Assembly: GCA_017475035.1 (NCBI GenBank)
Contig: JAFVGK010000117.1
Span: 85,229 to 149,228 of the forward strand
DNA: 64,000 nt
Direction of reading: 5' to 3'
Source of the DNA: Blautia sp.
Lineage (GTDB): Bacteria > Bacillota > Clostridia > Lachnospirales > Lachnospiraceae
Under the pieces are notes generated by a model that had not been told where the DNA came from, made no database searches, and saw only the letters and a list, made by a program, of their open reading frames with translations. The translations under genes were made by a program, and so were the position numbers. Below, one piece after another: positions 26,808 through 34,269 of this stretch (within the stretch, counting starts at the first letter, position 1; the number at the start of each line of letters is the position of its first letter).

Positions 26808-28802
26808 TCATTTCAGTTCCCGAAGGTATTCGGCCAATGCAGGACGATCATAGTAGGACTCGGGCTTGTCCAGGAAGAAGTGGGGGACTATACCGGAGTC
26901 AGTATTGTAGAAGGAGCCATTCTGAATAATGGATATCTGCATGGAACCGGATATCCGGAAAACGGCTCCTGCGGCGGTAGTGCAGGGCAGTACGACACAG
27001 GATCCTCCGCCTGTGGTCTGTCCGACCAATGTAACCTTGCCGGAGCTCTTGCAGGCCGCGGGCACAAGATTGCCGCAGGAAAAAGAGCAGTTGCTGGTCA
27101 GGCAATAGAGCTTATAGCCGGTCCCAACAGTATCATCTTCGTTAAACTCTCCGTCCAGGTTCACATCTGCCAGATACATTGCATTCGTTTCTGCGCCGGT
27201 AAAGACATCTCTCAGGGCAATATCCGCTTCTCCCAAAAACCACGAGATCACAAAGATGGCTGAAGAAAAAGCACCTCCGTAGTTATTGGACAGGTCCAGC
27301 ACAATGTTCTTCACAGGGCTGTCTTCCCGTTTGATCTGTTTATGCGCATATATGATCAGGTCGATCGTATCCTGCGGCTGATCACGGTCGATCCCAGGCT
27401 CATAATAGTTTTCACGATTTCTGTCAAAAATGTCAAATGTAATAAAAGCTGTGTCGCCTACCTCCTCGTAACCAGGTACCTGGTTACCGTAGACTTCTTT
27501 GCGTGCATATTTGAATATATCATCCAGTTCGGCATATTTCCTTCTGCTGGGGCCCTCATACACGGCCTCGACCTGTGCTTCGATACCCGGATCCCTCTTA
27601 CAGAGATAAGACCCTCGGATGAAACCGCTGTGCAGGTCGTCAAAATAAAGTGATGTGAGTTTGATCAGGGAAAGGCTTGCACGCATGGGATCGGTACTGA
27701 CAAGATCGGATACCAGATACGTATTAATGTTCAGGAAGGTTTCGAAATCTTCAATACCGTGTTCCGGCTTCAGCCCATATTTACAATCCAGGAGCAGCCG
27801 CAGTTCATTATAGTTGAATAAGGCAAATTCTTTACTCATGTAGTGCTTGGGTGCGGAATCCATCGCATTGATCAGATCACAGTCAGCGCCGGAACCCAGC
27901 ACTTTTTCGCCATCAAACACGTAAAGTACATATGTATGGTTTTCCAGCAGATCGTTCATGGTCTGAAACGGAATATAGCACTCATCGTCTGAAGCAATGA
28001 TGTCGATCTCATAATCGCTGAGGTTCAGCATGACAGCATCTCCGGCGCGGTTTAAATATTCACCATATTTTATGGCAAACATCCGGGGCTCGTCTTCATT
28101 CTCTTCATTCCCCGCATCTGTTACATCCTCTTCAGCTTCTTCATCTCCCGCATCTGTTACATCCTCTTCATTCTCTTCATTTCCCGCATCTGTTACATCC
28201 TCTTCATTCCCTGTATCTGTAATCTCATCTGTCTCTGTTTCCTCTTCAATAGTGTCTGCGGCCTGTTCCTGTATCTCAGGATCCGTTTCCGGGTAACCAT
28301 GAAGTTTTTTCAGCAATGTGATAACGTCCACCATTTCTTCTTCAGGAATATCCATTGCAGATACCAATGCCTTGGTACCTGCAGCCTGGATAAATGAGTT
28401 GAAGTTATCGAATATCATGATGTCCTGGGCCGGATCGATGAGAAGCGCGCTTTGATTATCAGGGCGGGTGACCTGGAAAGTGATGCCATTACCGTCTCTT
28501 CTTTTTTCAATCTCATAGGTGATATCGCCCTTTTCAAGATCCTTAAACAATCCGCTGAGGAACTGCATGTACTCCGAAAGAGCAACGTAAGGGATATCCC
28601 CTCCATCAACAAAATACAAGGTCATCTCGTCTTCTGAGATATCTTCTTCAGCCTCAATCTGTCGCAGGTAGGGATATGTCTTTCCCTCCACAGTATGGGA
28701 AGCGGTATTGTTCCCGGCAGATTCCGCCAGAACAGTTACGGGCAGAGACATAAGCAGTAAAAGCAGCAGTGCAAGGTGCAATTTCGAAATTTTTTTCATC
28801 AT
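26808..28802 (-). CDS. Secreted S41-family peptidase with acidic repeat insert
   Basis: This 664-residue protein has a clear signal peptide (residues 1-26, ending VLAES). Residues about 190-240 are an acidic tandem repeat built from EEDVTDAGNEEN-like units. The C-terminal third is an S41 (tail-specific/C-terminal-processing) protease core: IVLDLSNNYGG, the likely catalytic serine region TSNCSFSCGNLVPA and GQTTGGGS. A stretch DVNLDGEFNEDD looks like a calcium-binding loop. It should act outside the cell. The ATG pair at 28802 follows GGGAGG. It is upstream of the M13 peptidase in the same direction. Confidence 0.85.
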   Translation of the reverse strand: MMKKISKLHLALLLLLLMSLPVTVLAESAGNNTASHTVEGKTYPYLRQIEAEEDISEDEMTLYFVDGGDIPYVALSEYMQFLSGLFKDLEKGDITYEIEKRRDGNGITFQVTRPDNQSALLIDPAQDIMIFDNFNSFIQAAGTKALVSAMDIPEEEMVDVITLLKKLHGYPETDPEIQEQAADTIEEETETDEITDTGNEEDVTDAGNEENEEDVTDAGDEEAEEDVTDAGNEENEDEPRMFAIKYGEYLNRAGDAVMLNLSDYEIDIIASDDECYIPFQTMNDLLENHTYVLYVFDGEKVLGSGADCDLINAMDSAPKHYMSKEFALFNYNELRLLLDCKYGLKPEHGIEDFETFLNINTYLVSDLVSTDPMRASLSLIKLTSLYFDDLHSGFIRGSYLCKRDPGIEAQVEAVYEGPSRRKYAELDDIFKYARKEVYGNQVPGYEEVGDTAFITFDIFDRNRENYYEPGIDRDQPQDTIDLIIYAHKQIKREDSPVKNIVLDLSNNYGGAFSSAIFVISWFLGEADIALRDVFTGAETNAMYLADVNLDGEFNEDDTVGTGYKLYCLTSNCSFSCGNLVPAACKSSGKVTLVGQTTGGGSCVVLPCTTAAGAVFRISGSMQISIIQNGSFYNTDSGIVPHFFLDKPESYYDRPALAEYLRELK
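28094..28220. repeat. In-frame minisatellite within the S41 peptidase gene
   Basis: The unit CCCGCATCTGTTACATCCTC recurs three times at 36-base spacing with small variations. It encodes the acidic EEDVTDAG repeats. All steps are multiples of three, so the frame is kept. Confidence 0.85.
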
Positions 28803-28980
28803 GTAGATCCTCCCTGATCTGTGTTGAATAAATTATACCCGGTAACGGATACCTTTGACGAGTTCCTCAACGTATAACAAGTGAACGCCCCTCCTTTCCA
28901 ATCTAAAAATGGCAGTTCATTGCGTTCACGATTATTACAGTTCTCGATTCTTGACTTAGGATCTGTACGTAAATAACCTT

Positions 28981-29250
28981 GGTGGGTAAAATACTGATGT
29001 TAAAATTTACAATGGAAAAGCCATTGGTATTCCTGTATAGTGGTTGTCGACCAAAACAATTCACGATAAGAAGGAATACCAATGGTTTCGTCCTTTAGTA
29101 TACTAAATCTGTTCTGAATATCAACCACAATTCTATTTATGTCACTGAATGTGAAGAAAAAAAGTTGCAGTCCGCCGCTATAGTCTGGAATATAAGCAAA
29201 CACAGATTTTTGTTCATGTAAGACCATATAAGTGTCTGCAGAACATCTGT
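28981..29250 (+). mobile_element. Left truncated ISL3-type element (5' end with decayed transposase start)
   Basis: The sequence is an inverted partner of 32654-32955. It starts GGTGGGTAAA, and from 29082 reads ATGGTTTCGTCCTTTAGTAT, the start of an ISL3-like transposase that breaks after about ten codons. The relic continues in another frame with INHNSIYVTECEEK. Only the first part of the element remains. It was apparently inserted just after an R2 end (AGGATCTGTACGTAAATAAC, from about 28969). Confidence 0.7.
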
Positions 29251-29257
29251 CCCCGGC

Positions 29258-29311
29258 AGCGCGCCGGTCACCTTCAGGTGACAAAATTCCTTTCGGCGCC
29301 CTGCCATAAAA
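29258..29311. repeat. R4 small hairpin repeat, copy 2
   Basis: GCGCCG (29261-29266) pairs with CGGCGC (29294-29299), with the inner GTCACC/GGTGAC pair and the same CTGCCATAAAAA end as copy 1. Confidence 0.55.
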
Positions 29312-29452
29312 ATAAATAGATCAATTCTCGCGTCTAAATCACTGTATGCTTCGTTGTCGTCGGTCGTCGATGGCCGTATCGACTTCCTCCTCCGCCTCGC
29401 CTGCAGTGATTTATCCCGTGAGACTTGTTCCATTTATTTTTGCGGCTATCCT
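29302..29452. repeat. MITE-like palindromic element, left copy
   Basis: This is an inverted, near-identical copy of 31176-31339. Terminal arms (TGCCATAAAAATAAATAG and the complement of GATAGCCGCAAAAATAAATG) are inverted repeats of each other, and TAAATCACTG pairs with CAGTGATTTA inside. No coding function is seen. Confidence 0.7.
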
Positions 29453-29504
29453 TAGCGTTGCAGCACAAATTTGAAAAATGTATGTAATTTTATTGTAAAT
29501 AAAT
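29448..29504. mobile_element. Terminal segment of an IS element
   Basis: About 56 bases beginning CTTAGCGTTGCAGCACAAAT recur almost unchanged at 59384-59440. It directly precedes the transposase fragment at 29499. Confidence 0.55.
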
Positions 29505-29846
29505 TGCAATAAAAAAGAGATATCTCTTAGTGGAAAATCTGCTATTCTTGTTATTGGAATCATTCTTCGAACTGATTTACGGAAAAAACATTGCCGGGTT
29601 GTGAAAGAGAACCTTCCTGGTCTGAGAAAAAATAACAGATACATTATTTTTGTCGGTGATGGTTCAAAAGGTTCTAAAGAAGGCAAGTATATGCCCGGAG
29701 TGAAAAAATACAAACAGGAATCCGAAACGCAGAGCAAACCGGAAATGATTTTTGGTCATCTATGGGGACGCATAGGTTTACTGATCATTATAAATGGTCA
29801 GATTTCCTGTACACCAATGACCAATAAGATTCATGATGGTTTGTAA
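29499..29846 (+). pseudogene. Transposase fragment (DDE-superfamily)
   Basis: The open frame contains IIFVGDGSKGSKEGKYMPGV followed by KKYKQESETQSKP and IFGHLWGRIGLL, the conserved core of a clostridial DDE transposase with the catalytic aspartate region. It stops after NKIHDGL. Only about 115 residues remain of an expected 400 or more. The N-terminal part has no start codon of its own and the C-terminal catalytic part is gone, so it is inactive. Confidence 0.75.
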
Positions 29847-30009
29847 GGCATGGACAAGAATGACCTGCAGCGAATGGCAGCCTACGAAAAGTGGATACCC
29901 AGGCAGCGGTGGATCTGAAAGAGGCATTCTGAAAGGGATGCGAAATGTGACCGTATTCGTTGGAACTGACGAGATTTTTTATCCTGACATTACGATGAGA
30001 AAGGAATTT

Positions 30010-31173
30010 ATGGAACAGAGCAGGAAGGGCAGCTATGTCTGCTATGTCGTACTTTTTTTCTTTTTTTATTATTGTATGGGCGCATTCGGCTCGGTTCTTT
30101 CGGTCTACCTGACCGGAATAGGCATCGGCATTGCAGATCTGTCATTGATTGTCTCTGCCTCCAGCCTGTTCGGATTTGTCGTGATCCCGGCCGTAGGCTT
30201 CTTTTGTGATTTTACCGGAAAACCACGGCAGATCGCAGCAGTTCTGATGATCGGGATCGGTATTTTTTCTGTCTTGTTTTCCTTCAGCCAGCAGGTGCGA
30301 ATTCTCTTACTCCTCAATGGTCTGGCAATGTCGTGTATAAACGCAGTCATGCCTGTTCTGGAACGTATAGCCGGCGCTGCGAGATACCGTTACGGGGTGC
30401 TGCGGATTTGGGGAACGATCGGATATGCGGCAGGTGCGCAGGCCGCAGGGCTGTTTTTGCAATACGCCATACCTAAGCTGCTGTTTATTTCTGTTCTGGT
30501 TGCCGGGTGTCTGGCAGCTGTCGGAATTGTCGGAGCAGACGATCCGCTGACACAAAAAGAACAAAGGAACTATACGGCCGGTTCCGGGTCCATCCTGTCG
30601 CTTCTTAAAATCCGGCAGTATCTGTTATTTCTGATACTCGCATTCCTTTTCTGGGGATGCTCCGGAGTGAATATGACTTATATTCCAATCCTGCTCACAG
30701 ATCTGGGCATAAAGACAGGCGGCGTAGGAACGGTCCTGCTATTCAGCACATTAATTGAGATTCCGATCATTTTGTGCTCAAACACTTTCATGGACCGGTA
30801 TTCCAGCAGAATCCTGATGTGGGCAGCCTGTTCTTTGTCTCTTGCAGAGTTTGTCACATACGGATTCTCCCGTTCTGCGCCTCTGGTAGTAGCCATTGTT
30901 GTAACAATGAAAGCACTTGCCACGACATTGTTTATGATGATCACGCTGAAAGTGGTATGGTGCCTGGTGCCTGCAGACCTTACTACTACCGGCCTGGCGG
31001 TGGTAACCACCTGCAACAGCATAGGAATGATCATTCTGCAGAATCTCGGAGGGATCCTGGTAGAAAAAACATCGATTCCCGTTTTTTACCGTATCATGGC
31101 CTGCATTATCGTGGGCATCATGCTGCTGACTTTCTTGTTGCGGGCAGATAATAAAGAGTCGATCTTTGGCTGA
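30010..31173 (+). CDS. Major facilitator superfamily transporter
   Basis: The 387-residue membrane protein has 11-12 predicted segments and resembles the MFS_1-like (LacY/NupG-type) sugar or nucleoside carriers. The loop PAVGFFCDFTGKPRQ after segment 2 corresponds to the MFS motif A. The start is placed at ATG 30010 because AAGGAA stands just ahead; a longer frame from 29833 runs through transposase-derived sequence. It lies between inverted MITE-like copies and inside the ISL3-bounded island, upstream of a nucleosidase. A nucleoside or purine substrate is a guess from that neighbour. Confidence 0.85.
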   Translation: MEQSRKGSYVCYVVLFFFFYYCMGAFGSVLSVYLTGIGIGIADLSLIVSASSLFGFVVIPAVGFFCDFTGKPRQIAAVLMIGIGIFSVLFSFSQQVRILLLLNGLAMSCINAVMPVLERIAGAARYRYGVLRIWGTIGYAAGAQAAGLFLQYAIPKLLFISVLVAGCLAAVGIVGADDPLTQKEQRNYTAGSGSILSLLKIRQYLLFLILAFLFWGCSGVNMTYIPILLTDLGIKTGGVGTVLLFSTLIEIPIILCSNTFMDRYSSRILMWAACSLSLAEFVTYGFSRSAPLVVAIVVTMKALATTLFMMITLKVVWCLVPADLTTTGLAVVTTCNSIGMIILQNLGGILVEKTSIPVFYRIMACIIVGIMLLTFLLRADNKESIFG

Positions 31174-31175
31174 GG

Positions 31176-31339
31176 TTTAAGATAGCCGCGAAAATAAATG
31201 GAACAAGTCTCACAGGATAAATCACTGTAGGCGAGGCGGAGGAGGAAGTCGATGCGGGCATCGACGACCGACGACAACGAAGCATACAGTGATTTAGGCG
31301 CGAGAATTGATCCATTTATTTACGTGGCAATCCTTAGTT
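31176..31339. repeat. MITE-like palindromic element, right copy
   Basis: It is an inverted copy of 29302-29452. The ends TAAGATAGCCGC and GTGGCAATCCTTAG are imperfect inverted repeats, TAAATCACTGTA pairs with TACAGTGATTTA inside, and AAATAAATGGA pairs with TCCATTTATT. It fills most of the gap after the MFS gene; 31340-31517 shows no gene. Confidence 0.7.
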
Positions 31340-31517
31340 CCTCTGCAAAGATACCGATTCCTGCAAAGCTGACACCAAACGTGGATAATATGAGTCCTGC
31401 CCTGGAAGCAGTCAGTGAAACGACAAATCTTACCTTATGGAAAACAGATTGCAAAAAGATCTTCGCAGCTTTATAATAATATCAGAATCAGTAGTCGTGC
31501 ATTTGGGGGAGTATATC

Positions 31518-31691
31518 ATGAAAGAAAAAGGCAGGATATGTTTTCTCATGCTGGTGCTTGCGCTGATCTTCGCAATGGTTCCGATGACAGCCATAAATGC
31601 AGAGGCCGCATCTAAAAAAACGACTGTTAATGTATTTTCCTCTATCAAAGTCAAGAATGGCTCTGAAAGCTGCACGACAAAGATCAGTTAA
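31518..31691 (+). pseudogene. Truncated secreted-protein start (signal peptide only)
   Basis: A 57-codon frame starts at ATG 31518 behind GGGGGAG. Residues 1-32 are a signal peptide with a lysine-rich start and cleavage near AEAASKK. Only about 25 residues follow before TAA, ending GSESCTTKIS. The sequence after the stop still looks coding-like in composition, so it is probably the surviving 5' end of a larger cell-surface gene rather than a mature peptide. A genuine small secreted peptide cannot be excluded. Confidence 0.5.
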
Positions 31692-31770
31692 AAAAACGGA
31701 TTTAAATCATTACTTGCAAACGGATCAGTGTATACAGTAATACCAAAAAAACAATAAGGAGGTATCAAAA

Positions 31771-32544
31771 TTGAAGCGAACAATAGTGTTTCTAATCCTG
31801 TTAAGTATTCTTCTTCCCGCAGCAATTCTTCATGCGGAAGATGCAGAATCACGAATCGGTATCATTGGGGCGATGGAAGAGGAAGTGGCATTACTCAAGG
31901 AAAACATGGACATTGATGAGGTGATTACAGTAACAGGAATGGATTTCTATCTGGGCAGTATATCCGGAAAACCGGCAGTCGTTGTTCAATGTGGTGTTGG
32001 AAAAGTAAATGCCGGTATCTGTACGCAGACACTGATAAACGAATTTGACGTATCTAAAGTGATAAACACAGGCGTGGCAGGATCATTGGATAATGCTATT
32101 GATATTGAAGACATTGTAGTGTCTACTGATTGCGTTCAGTATGATTATGATGTAAGCCCTCTCGGCTATGAAAAAGGAGAGATTCTGTATACCGGACTGT
32201 ATGCTTTCCCGGCAGATGATAAACTTCAGGATCTGGCACTGAAAGCTATTGAAGAAGCGGTACCTGATGTATCGTCATTTTCCGGGCGGATATGTACCGG
32301 AGATCAATTCATATATCTTACTGAGCAGAAAGACGCTATTGTTGAGTCATTCGGCGGATATTGCTGTGATATGGAATCAGGAGCTATAGCCCAGGTATGC
32401 TATCTTAATGAAATTCCTTATGTGATCCTTCGGTCAATTTCTGATAAACCTGATGGATCGGAAGAGATGGAGTATAATCTGTTTAAGGATCAGGCAGCTG
32501 AGAGGAATGAAAAGGTAGTTCTTAAGATGCTTGAAGAGATGTAA
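31771..32544 (+). CDS. Exported 5'-methylthioadenosine/S-adenosylhomocysteine nucleosidase
   Basis: The 257-residue protein matches MtnN/Pfs nucleosidases, which split adenine from methylthioadenosine and S-adenosylhomocysteine. It has GIIGAMEEEVALL with the catalytic glutamate, INTGVAGSL, CDMESGAIAQVC for ribose contact and RSISDKPDG with the catalytic aspartate. Unlike the cytosolic family it begins with a signal peptide (residues 1-22, ILLPAAILHAED), so it should act outside the membrane. The start is TTG at 31771 behind AAGGAGGTATC. It is inside an ISL3-bounded island with an MFS transporter. The active site looks intact. Confidence 0.88.
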   Translation: MKRTIVFLILLSILLPAAILHAEDAESRIGIIGAMEEEVALLKENMDIDEVITVTGMDFYLGSISGKPAVVVQCGVGKVNAGICTQTLINEFDVSKVINTGVAGSLDNAIDIEDIVVSTDCVQYDYDVSPLGYEKGEILYTGLYAFPADDKLQDLALKAIEEAVPDVSSFSGRICTGDQFIYLTEQKDAIVESFGGYCCDMESGAIAQVCYLNEIPYVILRSISDKPDGSEEMEYNLFKDQAAERNEKVVLKMLEEM

Positions 32545-32653
32545 ATGGTTTTGCGGTCCTCGGATGAAGAAACACAGCGTATCCGGCAGATAATCCAGCC
32601 CTTGATTAAATGGGCTGATATTTTGGACTCTTATGCAATAACAAGCGGGGCCT

Positions 32654-32955
32654 CGAATTTTTCAGCAGACACTGCATATAGGGCAGAGGTCCTGCATCCG
32701 CTTATATGGCCTTACATGAACAAAAACCTGTGTTTGATTATATTCCTCACCGTAGCGGTGGACTACGACATTTCTTTCTTCACATTCAGTGACATGAATA
32801 CAATTGTGGTTGATATTCAGAACAGATTTTAGTATACTAAAGGGCGAAGCCATTGGTATTCCTCCTTATCGTGAATTGTATTGGTCGACAACCACTATAC
32901 AGGAGTACCAATGGCTTTTCAATTGTAAATTTTTAATAGCAGTTTTTACCCACCC
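32654..32955 (-). mobile_element. Right truncated ISL3-type element with transposase N-terminus
   Basis: The minus-strand frame 32662-32853 starts MASPFSILKSVLNINHNCIH and reaches KRMQDLCPICSVC, the N-terminal zinc-finger region of ISL3-type transposases, then is cut off. The outer end CCACCCATG at about 32950 mirrors the left copy. Together the two inverted ends bound a 4-kb island. Confidence 0.75.
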
Positions 32956-33009
32956 ATGAAGCAGAAGACCGCTTCTTTCCCATATATTAAGGACTCCGGA
33001 TCTCCCAAT

Positions 33010-33477
33010 CTATAATCTACATACCATGATGTATTCTTCTTCATTCTCATCAACGGTTTGAAATCCGACTGCTTTATACATCCGCACCGCATAATTTGCT
33101 TTCTGTACAGCAAGAGAAGCCTTTTTATATCCCTGATCCTTCAGCAGATCCAGCATCCTCCGCATCAGCTCTGTGCCGATTCCCTTCCCCCGGTACTCTT
33201 TATACAGCGAGATGGCAAAGGATGGTGTCGCATCATCCACGTGACCATAATCATTCATGATCCGGGTCCAGACCGCTCCAGCCACCCTGCCGTTATCATC
33301 CGCCACAATACAATAATCCGCCTGTCCGCTCCCGAAATCCTCATAGTATAGAGACAGTTCCGGCTGTCCGATAATGGATCTGTCCGGCGGCGTTGCACCT
33401 TCCGGAATAAATATTGCCTCGTACAGAAAATCTTTCAGGTGCCCGTATTCGTCTGGCCGCATTTCCCGGTAAATCAT
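33010..33477 (-). CDS. GNAT-family N-acetyltransferase
   Basis: The 155-residue protein has the GNAT fold. YKEYRGKGIGTELMRRML is the acetyl-CoA pyrophosphate-binding motif A (RGKGIG), and YKKASLAVQKANYAVRMYKAVGFQTV is the motif B region. The substrate is unknown. Its ATG overlaps the stop codon of the Imm32-like gene by an ATGA, so it is translated with it. It is last in a three-gene operon. Confidence 0.88.
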   Translation of the reverse strand: MIYREMRPDEYGHLKDFLYEAIFIPEGATPPDRSIIGQPELSLYYEDFGSGQADYCIVADDNGRVAGAVWTRIMNDYGHVDDATPSFAISLYKEYRGKGIGTELMRRMLDLLKDQGYKKASLAVQKANYAVRMYKAVGFQTVDENEEEYIMVCRL

Positions 33478-33680
33478 ATCTTCTCGATAATCAGCTCGTC
33501 CGAGCCGTCCTCAAAGGAATTATACTCGTCATAATGAATGTGACTGCCCGGTTCTTCTCCGGCCAGCGTTACGAGCTGCTCCGCCAGTGACAAAAGGCCG
33601 TTCCGATTGGCCGATATGACTGCGGTACTGCCATCAATACGGAACCGGATTTCAAAATCATCTTTCCACGTTATTTGCAT
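33474..33680 (-). CDS. Imm32-like immunity family protein
   Basis: The 68-residue protein resembles the Imm32 family of predicted immunity proteins for polymorphic toxins, especially in NRNGLLSLAEQLVTLAGEE and HIHYDEYNSFEDGSDELIIE. It is cytosolic and acidic. It overlaps the upstream HEAT-like gene by 23 bases and the downstream GNAT gene by 4, showing tight co-translation. No toxin gene is visible beside it, so it may be an orphan immunity gene. Recognition is from memory of the family pattern. Confidence 0.6.
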   Translation of the reverse strand: MQITWKDDFEIRFRIDGSTAVISANRNGLLSLAEQLVTLAGEEPGSHIHYDEYNSFEDGSDELIIEKI

Positions 33681-34023
33681 AGACCGTCTGCCTTTCTGCC
33701 GCCTTGATTGCTCCCAGACAGTAAATTCTTACGATACGGTTTTCATCAGTTTCCGATATTTGCTGCAGTTCTTCCACATAAGGCCCGACGAACTCCGGCC
33801 TGCGTTTGCCGAAAACCCGGAAAATCTCCAGCGCTTCCATTCTGACCTTATCATCGTGATCATACAGGAGCTTCTCAAACACCGGTAAGTGATCCTTGCG
33901 GAAATGAAATAGACAGTCATTTCCCTTGCCTGTTCGCAAAACAGTGGTCAGGAACATATCCACGGTTCTGCCTGTTCGCACTTTTTGTTCCAACATGCTG
34001 CGGAAGCGGCTGCCGTCTGTCAA
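33658..34023 (-). CDS. HEAT-repeat-like protein, possibly N-terminally truncated
   Basis: The 121-residue product has paired helices of HEAT type: HLPVFEKLLYDHDDKVRMEALEIFRVFGKR and VEELQQISETDENRIVRIYCLGAIKAAE. The nearest start is TTG at 34023, with only a weak GGGAACGG before it. The frame stays open upstream for another 14 codons (NPGAVIIYRER) without a good start, so the gene may have lost its 5' end. It overlaps the Imm32-like gene by 23 bases. HEAT-like proteins of this size often accompany toxin-immunity loci. The downstream and upstream gap (34024-34269) shows no gene. Confidence 0.55.
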   Translation of the reverse strand: MTDGSRFRSMLEQKVRTGRTVDMFLTTVLRTGKGNDCLFHFRKDHLPVFEKLLYDHDDKVRMEALEIFRVFGKRRPEFVGPYVEELQQISETDENRIVRIYCLGAIKAAERQTVYANNVER

Positions 34024-34269
34024 CCGTTCCCGGTAAATGATTACAGCCCCAGGATTTTTTAGGTCTCAGGGCTGCCGTCATATATTATTCTTTTGTTTTA
34101 TCGCTCCTACACCCTTGTTTTCGCAGTTTCCCGGCTGTCAAGCCTGCGGGAAAATCCGCTCTGCATCGCTTTCTGCACCTAATGGTGTAAGTGTGTAAGT
34201 TTCCGGCCATTTCCGACAATGAAGTACGTCATGTTTTTCCACTGCCGGAGACCCTCGCAAAACCCGTTT

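Noticed and set aside
28094-28220. Possible CRISPR-like array
   Set aside because: Repeats are in frame inside the S41 peptidase gene, with no unique spacers and no cas genes nearby.
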